Below are positions 56,456-64,000 of a DNA stretch of 64,000 nt, in pieces. The stretch covers positions 28,647,857 to 28,711,856 of the forward strand of contig CAMTDV010000013.1 in the NCBI GenBank assembly GCA_947069175.1, read 5' to 3'. Origin of the DNA: Scalesia atractyloides (taxonomy: Eukaryota; Streptophyta; Magnoliopsida; Asterales; Asteraceae). Below the pieces are notes generated by a model. That model ran no database searches. It saw only the letters and a program-made list of their open reading frames with translations, and was not told the origin of the DNA. Both the position numbers and the translations under genes were made by a program. Position 1 is the stretch's first letter. The number at the start of each line of letters is the position of its first letter.

Positions 56456-56459
56456 ATCA

Positions 56460-56953
56460 CTAATTTATGAAGCACATTATGTGCAGGATGATGATATTGC
56501 ACTATGGCTTGATTCAGGTGCAACAAGCCATGTATGCAAGGATTTTCATTGGTTTAAAGACTTTCAACCAATTGAATGTAGATCTACCATAAGGATGTAT
56601 AACCTTGCAACTGAACCAGTCAAAGGAATAGGAATCGTGCAACTTACTTTTACTTCTATAAAATCATTACTTTTGGACAATGTCTTGTAGCACCAGAGAT
56701 TCGATAGAATCTTTTATTGTTATATGGCATTGTGTTGAATAATTGTGGTTACAAACAAGTATTGGAAAGTGACAAGTACATCTTGTCAAGACATGGTACT
56801 TTTGAAGATTTTGGTTATCTTTATAATGGCATGTTTATGTTGAATATTGATGTGTCTTTTGGGAATGAATCTATTTGCATGGCTTCTACTAGTAATTTTA
56901 ATAGATTTAATACATAGCGATCTATGTGATTTCCATGCTACACCATCAATAGG
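56460..56953 (+). pseudogene. Copia protease and gag-pre-integrase remnant
   Basis: 56481-56690 holds W-L-D-S-G-A-T-S-H-V, the intact copia protease active site. 56717-56917 continues with S-D-K-Y-I-L-S-R-H-G-T-F and G-M-F-M-L-N. The H..H..C..C finger expected next is missing: the sequence jumps near 56920 to L-C-D-F-H-A-T-P of the integrase core, a deletion of several dozen codons. Confidence 0.8.
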
Positions 56954-57306
56954 GGTGGAACTATAAGGGGATTAGGAGGGTCCGTTGACCCTCCGGCTGG
57001 CCAACCTTTATTTATAGGGGTATCCAAAGTCTGATGGGTTTTTTAGAGTTTGACCCTTCATATTATGGATATGGTGGCTAAAATGTAGAGAGAAAGGTGA
57101 TAAAGCGTAGATCAGATTTTGTTTTCTGAATTGAACTTGCTTTTCAGCAACTGATGAATTTTTTGTAGGTGCTGTAAAAACCATGTGAACAAGACGAGGA
57201 GGAAAGATTATCATTTTTATAAACATCTGGTTTCGTCTGTGACCGTCACTAGGTTAGAAAAGGGGTATAGTTACATTCATAGAAGATGCTACTAGATTAT
57301 GCTACG
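56954..57306. mobile_element. Small insertion in the copia integrase
   Basis: About 353 bp of unrelated sequence separates two adjacent pieces of the integrase core; TCAATAGG occurs at both borders (56946-56953, 57307-57314), an 8-bp target duplication. Its last 45 bp (57262-57306) resemble the integrase segment that follows, so a local duplication may be mixed in. Terminal inverted repeats are weak. Confidence 0.45.
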
Positions 57307-57314
57307 TCAATAGG

Positions 57315-58080
57315 TAACAAAAAGTATGTAGTTACATTTGTAGTAGATGTTACTAGATGCTATGTTTATTTGTTGCGCGTTTAAGATTACGCTCTAGAAA
57401 AGTTTAAAATCTATAAACAAGAAGTAGAGCTTCATCAAAGTTGGTTGATCGAAACTCTGCATACTGGTAGAGGTAGTGAGTATTTTGATCCAATTATTTC
57501 CAATCAACTAGAATAATACATCATATCACAACTCCCTATACACTAGAACAAAATGGTGTAGCAAAAAGGAAGAATAGGTAAAGGAAATGGTTGATATTAT
57601 GTTGTCCTATCCGGGCCTAAGTGAAGGCTTTTGGTGTGAGGCTATATTGATAGCCTAATATTTGCTAAATAGGGTTCCTAATAAAAGGAACAAGATTACC
57701 CTTTTTGAGCTATGGTATAAAAACCACCATAGTTGAGTAAACTGAGAGTTTGGGGTTGTATACCGTGGTAAGGCTCACTGATCCTAAGATAAGGAACATA
57801 GGAGAAAGAGGTATACATTGCATTTTCATTGGGTATGTTGAGATAGGTTTTATGTTATGGAACTAAATGACTACGTGTTGGTGCTTACTTTGATTAAATC
57901 AAGAAATGCATATTATGATGAGATAGATTCTTTTCTATACCTAGGCCTAAGGTGCGGTTCCAAGCTTTAGTAAATCTCAAGTGGCTGACCAAGAGATTGA
58001 TACTTCTCTAAAACCTAGGAGAAGTGCAAAAGCAAGAAAAGCTACATTATTGGTGACGATCTAGTTAAAGGATCTCGAGA
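57315..58080 (+). pseudogene. Copia integrase remnant
   Basis: Reads K-K-Y-V-V-T-F-V-V-D from 57317, then pieces of the core including E-Q-N-G-V-A and W-C-E-A around 57540-57660. Multiple stops and shifts; the linker to RT is not readable. Confidence 0.7.
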
Positions 58081-59105
58081 TGAGATTAAAACTCAATATT
58101 AATATTGTTTCAATATTGAGAAAGATCCTAGAACCTATAGTGAAGCCATATCATCTCGGGATGTTGCTTTCTGGAAAGAATCTATAAATGATGAGATGGA
58201 CTCTATTATGAAAAATAATACTTAGGAATTAAACCAGTTGGTTATAAATAGATCTTCAAGAAGAAGATGATAGTAGATGGTTCCATTGATAAATTTAAAG
58301 CCCAATTCATAATATGAGGCTTTAAACAAAAGGAAGGAATAAACTAGTTTGGCATATATGTTACTGTAGCAAGAATATCCACAATTAGATTGTTAGTTGC
58401 TTTAGTAGCGATACATAATCCTGTGGTTCACCAAGTGGATGTGAAAAAAACTTCCTTAAATGGTGATTTGGAAGATGTGATATATATGAAGTAACCAAAG
58501 GGTTTCATCATGGCTGGTAATGAGCATAAGGTGTCTAAGCTTGTTAAGTCACTATATGGCTTAAAACAAGCACCTAAACAGTGGCATCAAAAATTTGATG
58601 ATGTGGTGTTCTCTAATGGCTTTGTATTAAACCAAATGGACAAGTGTGTGTATAGAAATTTGATACTTTTAGAAAAGGAGCCATAATTTGCCTATATGTA
58701 GATGACATGTTGATTTTTGGTACTGACCAAGATCAAGTTGATAAAATAAAGAAATTTTTGTCTTCTTGCTTCGACATAAAAGACATGGGGGAGGCGTAAT
58801 TGATTCTTGGTATAACGATTGAACGGGAGAACAATGGTATTTCAATCTCTCAGTCTCATTATATTGAGAAGGTTTTGAAGAAATTTAATTTTCGAGATAG
58901 TTCTCTAGTTACCACTCCTATAGACCTTGCTTTTAAGTTCTCACCTAATAAAGGTGTTGCGGTAAGTCAACTTGAATACTCAAGAGCTATTGGATCTCTC
59001 ATGTATGCTATAATAAGCACCATACTAGATATAGATTATGTTGTTGGAAAGCTTTGTATGTATACTAGCAATCCAAGTACAATTTATTGGCAAGTTATAA
59101 ATTGA
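58081..59105 (+). pseudogene. Copia reverse transcriptase remnant
   Basis: Readable motifs: E-A-I-S-S-R-D (58143), H-Q-V-D-V-K (58427), L-Y-G-L-K-Q-A-P-K-Q-W-H (58550-58585), the catalytic Y-V-D-D-M (about 58694-58708, intact), L-G-I-T-I-E and the Y-S-R-A-I-G-S-L-M-Y motif (58977-59006). An in-frame TAA at 58798 precedes the last open piece (58800-59105). Confidence 0.85.
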
Positions 59106-59640
59106 GTGTTTAGGTACTTAAAGGAACCATAAAATATGGTTTAAGTTACACTATATTTCCTTCAGTTGTAGAAGGTTATTTTGATGCAAGCTGGATTAAC
59201 AACATGGAAGATCATTCTGCCACAAGTGGATGGACTTTTCTACTTGGGGGGAGGTGCTATATCTTGGGCATCTTAGAAACAGACTTGCATAACTAACTCA
59301 ACAATGGAATCTGAGTTTGTAGCATTAGCAGCAGCTGGTAAAAAAGCTGAATGACTAAGAAACTAGAGTTATGAGTTCCATTGTGGCCTAAACCATTATC
59401 ACCAATATCTATTAAATGTGATAGTGATGCTACCTTAGCGAAGGCCTATAGCCAAGTGTATAATGGGAAGTCTAGACACTTAGGTGTTAGACACATCATG
59501 ATTCGTGAGCTCATCATGCATGTGTGATATCAATTGAGTTGTGAGAACTCAACAGAACTTAGCGACTATTTAACCAAAGAGTCAAGTAAAGATCTTGTAC
59601 ACAAGGAGGCTGTAGGGATGGTATTAAAGTCCACATGATA
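59106..59640 (+). pseudogene. Copia RNase H remnant
   Basis: Readable: S-A-T-S-G-W-T-F, S-T-M-E-S-E-F-V-A-L, C-D-S-D-A-T (59418), R-H-L-G-V-R-H (59476), and L-S-D-Y-L-T-K-E (59560). Ends near 59640 with several stops inside. Confidence 0.8.
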
Positions 59641-59673
59641 TTCTCATGCTAAGATACCCAAATTCCCACCTAA

Positions 59674-61671
59674 TGTGACAACTCGCATTTCCAAGTTAAC
59701 ACCGTTAACTTTTCTCGGCTAAATATTTACGATTTATTGAATGTCATACATGCATTTATTATACGTACAAGTTATTCACACACGAAATTGATATAAACTA
59801 GTAGGACTAGTCTTGTATCTTACACCAAAGTTGATTTGTTTAACTTTGCGTACAAATTGCAAGTAATTGAAAGTTGAGGGACTTGTTGTGTAGCAAGTTA
59901 ACTTGAATTTATAACTTTCTTTGTAAGTTTCAAGAGTTTAAAACTTAAGGGACTAAAAGGGCCCTTGTTGGAATTCAAGGGTTTAGTGTGCCAATATTAA
60001 ACTTGTGTTATTATAATATCTTAATCCCTACAACAAAACCCTAATCTACAAAACAAACGTCTGCCTCCTCTCTTCTCTCTTGGTAGACGAACTGCAAGCA
60101 AGAAGTCTCAAGCTTTTCGGTTTTCAAGCCCCTAACAACTCACATCACTCCTAACTCGGAAATCCTTAAAATATATTTTTTGATTCTTGTATAATTCTTC
60201 GTATATTGGCTGCGTTTTCTGGGTTTGTTCATGATTCTTGATGATCTTTGATGATAACTTGTAGTTTTGGTGCTAGAAATCATGTTAGTCGATGATTAGA
60301 TTGTGTATGTGTTCGGTTAAGCCGCTAGGGTTTTGATTATGGGTTGGATCTTGTGGTTGTGATGAACTAATTGTTATATGATTTAATTTAGGATGATAAT
60401 CTACTGTGATTAAATATTTTAGGTCGTTGGGTGCATTAGATAATCTTTTGTGGGGTTTGGGTGATGAAACAGAATCTGTCCAGAACGTTACAACCGACTT
60501 TAATCGACCGTAACTGGGTCAAAAATTAACAAAACATGTTATTTCTTGAGTCCACGATGTACTTCCAGGAAATACCTTTCGAACCACATTGGAATTGCAT
60601 TTTTTCGACGAAAATTGAATGTCTATGAATTTTTCCGTATCGAAGGTTCAGGCTGCATTTTCTGGCAGAATTTGCAGCCCATTACGAATGTCATAATTCA
60701 ATGTAGGAATTGAGTTACGATCTCATATTTTTACTGTAGGTAGTTCCAGGAGGTTACAAAAATCTACAACTAGAATTACATCAATCGGATAATCAAAGGA
60801 TTTTTAAATGAATTTTTCAGTAAGCTGCAGTCAGAAAGTGACAAATTTGATTACTGCTTAGTAAATTATTTTTATAAAATGTTTGGTTAGGAGTTAGTCT
60901 CTAAAATTTTAACACAATTCCAAACCTTCCGAGGGGCGCGTCATATAAAATATCACAATTCTTGCAGCATCATAAATATGTAAAACGAGCTTCCCAAAAC
61001 AGTCTGTTTTCAGTTATTTTACCTATGCATGGCTTTAAGTTGTTAAGTGATGAATTTGCTACTTTTACTGTCCGCGCGTGCATGATAATTGTATGATTGA
61101 TGAGTGGCATGTCGTAGTGTACATTATGAACCTATTCTTGAAAGCTACTCGGTATTATATTGTGACAACTTGTTTGCATGATAATTGTTATATGCGTGTA
61201 AGGCTTACGTGAATTACATAAACGACCCCTAATGTTATTGGTAACCATCTTAGGACGCGGTTGATCATCTTCGCTACTATTTGTACTTTATTTCTTACCG
61301 AGCAAAACAAATGTGAGTTCACACCTTTACTAAAAGCATGGTTGGGAACCTCACTTTCCTGGGTATGGGATTGCCTTAGTAGTCCTAGTATGGATATTGT
61401 TAACCTCACTTTCCCGGGTATGGGGTTGCCTTAGTATTCTTGGTATGGGATACTGTTAACTTCACTTTCCCTGGTTAGGGGATTGCCAAGTATTCCTGGG
61501 GATGGAATACAGTTAAATACTATATATATTTCATGTCTTTAGCGGACTCAACGAACTCAATCTGGAAGTCCCCACACATTATACCGATTAATCGTCGGGG
61601 CCTGGCGAACAAGATATTAGTTGATAGTGCTATTAGGTTTGACGAACCTCACACCATACCTGGGAGGACGG
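59674..61671 (+). repeat. Family D LTR, 5' part
   Basis: Begins TGTGACAACTCGCATTTCC and runs 2.0 kb until cut at 61672 by the next element. No ORF. It contains a 56-bp tandem repeat (61347-61514). Start, length and context suggest the 5' LTR of another long-LTR gypsy element inserted in the old copia element; the 3' limit of the LTR is not in view. Frames at 61188 and 61533 are not genes. Confidence 0.65.
61347..61514 (+). repeat. Three 56-bp tandem repeats in LTR D
   Basis: Units start AACCTCACTTTCCTGGG (61347), AACCTCACTTTCCCGGG (61402) and AACTTCACTTTCCCTGG (61458); each has GGRTTGCC and a TATGG or GATGG phrase. Confidence 0.9.
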
Positions 61672-62783
61672 TGTCACACCCCGAATTTCCAACCAAACAC
61701 CGGTGGGCCCGGGTGGGGAATATCGTGATGTAAGTTGATATCACATAGTCAATTAACACAGCACATCGAAAGTCTTGTAGTTTAAATTACTAGTACAAAC
61801 CAAATGTTCAAATACGAAAATAATATACAGATGGCTTGTAATGAAAGATCCACAGATGGATCGTAAAATACAAACATTGTGTAACAGACTTTAGGCAGAT
61901 CTAAGGATTTGCAAGATCCTCTAATATCATTACCAAGCAGCTTCCAGCCAATTTCGTATTGTACCTGCAGCTTAGTCTTTTGAAAAATTTTGATTTAAGT
62001 GCACAGGGCACGAAAAATCTTTTATAACTTGGGAAAGTCAACCTTGTAACCTTGTTAACAGCTTTACATGTTTGTCAATACATATGGGGCCCAGTACAGG
62101 GACTGAGACATGATTAACATACACACCACTTATGAACCCCACGAAGGAGTTATCCCCATCTTGTGGGTAAAAATAATTTAGCATTCACATCTGTCAGGTG
62201 TATGCCTACACCCCGTGCTTTGGTCGTGGCCATTATCTAATGTAATGAGCCAAGGATATCCAACACACGGTCGTTAACCCCCAATGTTTAAGTTATCAAA
62301 CAAAACTGATCAAAACGGAATATGCGTATTTACTAGCCACAATCCGGCATTTCGATTGATCCCATTTCCAACCAAGCGGTAATAATTTACCGTAACCCAA
62401 GCCCGTAAAATAAGTCAAGAGTATTTACCTGAGCTAGTCTTAATTTAGAAATGCAAGATTTAATATCTCAGCCGTATTGAAAATGAAAAAAGTGCAGATA
62501 GCATTTACTGGAAGGCTCTAGTCTGGATTATGGCATAAGCTAACCAATTAGAATGCTAACTGTCTTATTTAAGTCACAGACTTGGACCGACTAGCTTAAA
62601 GGATCAAAACAGTATGATACGCTAGATTAAGCGATAATCGGATAGAATGTAGTTTAAACCCAACAAGTACTATGACTTGTATAATATGGGTAAACCATAG
62701 GCATTCCGGAATTTGAGATTTAAAATGATAAGGTTAAACCCGTTTCATTTAATTTTTGTAAACTAGTTACATATACTTAACCT
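61672..62783 (-). repeat. Family A LTR, 3' part, attached to element E
   Basis: Reverse complement matches 17690-18857 of the solo LTR A throughout, including the GGGCCCGGGTGGGGAATATC block near the end. Confidence 0.9.
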
Positions 62784-62817
62784 TTACAATAGGTATAAAT
62801 TTCCTTTGGAGCTTTTT

Positions 62818-64000
62818 AACCTATCGATCCTCGATCGAAATTGGTTTCTCAATGAACTTCAGTTTTTTATCAATTTGCACATCTCGATGTGACATTGCTA
62901 GCGAGTCATCGGCTAGACATTTCTTTAAATTAGATATGTGGAACACATCATGGATTCCACTGAGCTCCTCAGACAGCTTAAGCTTATAAGCTATAGAACC
63001 GACACATTCGATTACCTCAAATGGTCCAATATATCTCAGGCTCAACTTGCCCTTCTTTCCGAAGCACATCACACCTTTCCATGGTGATACGTTCAATAAT
63101 ACTTTGTCCCCTATTTGGAACTTAAGAGGTTTCCGCCTCTTGTCTGCATAACTTTTCTGTCACGGGCAGCTTTGAGACGATCACGGATTTTTATTATCTT
63201 ATCCGTGGTCTCTAGGACAATCTCAGGTCCAGACAGTTGGGCTTCCCCAACTTCAGCGCAAGAGACAGGCGTTCTACATTTTCTCCCATACAAGGCTTCA
63301 AAAGGAGCAGCCTTGATGCTTGTATGATAACTATTATTATAGGAGAATTCTACTAGGGTAAGTGATCATCCCAACTTCCACCTAAATCAATCACACATGC
63401 CCTAAGCATGTCTTCCAAAGTATGGATAGTATGCTCACTATGTCCATCAGTCTGTGGATGGTAAGCCGTACTAAAGTTTAATCTTGTGCCTAATGATTGT
63501 TGGAAACTTTTCCAAAAGTGAGATGTATATCTAGTATCTCTATCAGATACAATAGATACTGGCACACCATGTATGGACACAATCTTGTCCACATATAGCT
63601 TTGCCAACTTATCAGAATTGTAAGTCTCTTTAATTGGCAAGAAATGTGTTGACTTAGTCAGCCTGTCCACAATGACACAAATCGTGTCATTACCATGTTT
63701 GCTCCAAGGTAACTTGTAATCAAATCCATAGTTACCATTTCCCATTTCCAAGTGGGAATTTCAAGCTGTTGTAGAAGTCCTGATAGTTTCTGATGTTCAG
63801 CCTTAACTTGCAAACACGTCAGACACTTAGTTACATAAGTGGCTATGGATTTCTTCAAACCCATCCACCAAAAATTCTTTTTAAAATCTTGATACATCTT
63901 GTCACCACCCAGGTGAACTAAGTATCTTGAATTATGCGCTTCCTGGAGGATTAGATCCCTCAGTCCTCCAAAGATTGGAACCCAGATTCTGCCATTAAAT
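62818..64000 (-). pseudogene. Gypsy (Tekay/Del-like) integrase, C-terminally truncated
   Basis: The minus strand shows the end of the H2C2 finger (C-L-T-C-L-Q-V-K-A-E-H-Q, 63790-63830), the core (D-R-L-T-K-S-T-H-F-L-P; V-S-D-R-D; Y-H-P-Q-T-D-G with the Glu in S-E-H-T-I) and the C-terminal part (Y-G-R-K-C-R-T-P; Y-I-G-P-F-E-V-I; H-I-S-N-L-K-K-C). Frameshifts lie near 63690, 63355 and 63112. It stops at I-E-D-R, exactly where chromovirus integrases enter the chromodomain, because of the deletion. Motifs fit the Tekay/Del branch. 63898-64000 continues upstream in coding sequence. Confidence 0.85.

Larger units (their letters stand above)
54928..59673 (+). mobile_element. Old, decayed Ty1/copia element
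   Basis: On the plus strand: an LTR-like 5' region with a GC-rich block (55065-55195) shared with 14640-14790, gag remnant, protease, integrase, RT and RNase H in copia order. The start is uncertain (a TGTTAGAGTATACC at 54928 is a candidate). The 3' LTR is absent because the family-D LTR begins at 59674 shortly after the RNase H end. Stops and shifts are frequent in every domain. Much older than the copia element at 4029. Confidence 0.75.
61672..64000 (-). mobile_element. Chromovirus-like gypsy element E, minus strand, runs off the window
   Basis: The minus strand carries integrase (63897 down to 62821) followed directly by the 3' 1.1 kb of an A-type LTR, ending at 61672 (plus TGTCACACCCCG). 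The expected chromodomain, purine tract and 5' 2.3 kb of the LTR are absent, so a deletion joins about 62820 to 62783. The element's other LTR, RT and gag lie beyond 64000. Confidence 0.85.

Overview
This window is plant nuclear DNA made almost entirely of transposable elements. The evidence is plant-type LTR retrotransposons (Ty1/copia with an initiator-Met tRNA primer site, and Athila-like, Tat-like and chromovirus-like Ty3/gypsy), a CACTA-like DNA transposon end, MITEs, GT..AG introns and an AT-rich background. I find no host gene that I can defend. Some repeats look like those of the daisy family (Asteraceae), but that is an impression from memory and cannot be tested here. The density of nested, decayed elements suggests heterochromatin.

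Layout, left half. 1-1252 is the 3' end of a CACTA-like element with an Ulp1-protease-like gene remnant and GCTGCAAAA subterminal repeats. 1269-3458 is a two-level inverted-repeat structure. 4029-9054 is a complete, recently inserted copia element (236-bp LTRs differing at 3 sites, TSD ATAAC) whose coding region is nevertheless broken. 9084-10220 is an approximately 470-bp tandem duplication, one copy of which received a MITE. 11204-12722 is a terminal-inverted-repeat element whose centre is an approximately 117-bp minisatellite. 13857-18984 is another such element, split by a 3.47-kb solo LTR (family A, TSD AACAT).

Layout, nest. 19081-53857 reads as one minus-strand Tat-like gypsy element: LTRs of 1108 and 1110 bp, TSD GCATC at both outer ends, primer site, polypurine tract, and gag, protease, RT and integrase remnants. 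It also holds a plus-strand (antisense) spliced gene remnant with its own TATA box. The nest contains a full 13.4-kb Athila-like element (20272-33643), a long-LTR gypsy fragment C (37376-42240), a gypsy fragment B (43846-47632), an A-type LTR fragment (47633-49141) and an extra truncated Tat LTR (34326-34539).

Layout, right end. After a short flank with a 26-base T run and a second copy of the 9.2-kb MITE, 54928-59640 is an old, heavily decayed copia element. A family-D LTR starts at 59674 and is cut at 61672 by a minus-strand chromovirus-like gypsy element that runs off the window. In that copy a deletion joins the end of integrase directly to the interior of an A-type LTR.

Functionally, each block served its own mobility: gag particle, protease, reverse transcriptase/RNase H, integrase, and LTR promoters. 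Nothing here is likely to be autonomous. The most unusual signals are the antisense spliced gene inside the Tat element, the short CG-rich palindromes (CTCTCGCG-3nt-CGCGAGAG type) shared by otherwise unrelated retroelements, and the two-level fold-back at 1.3-3.5 kb. All identities and lineages come from reading motifs by eye; no search was run.
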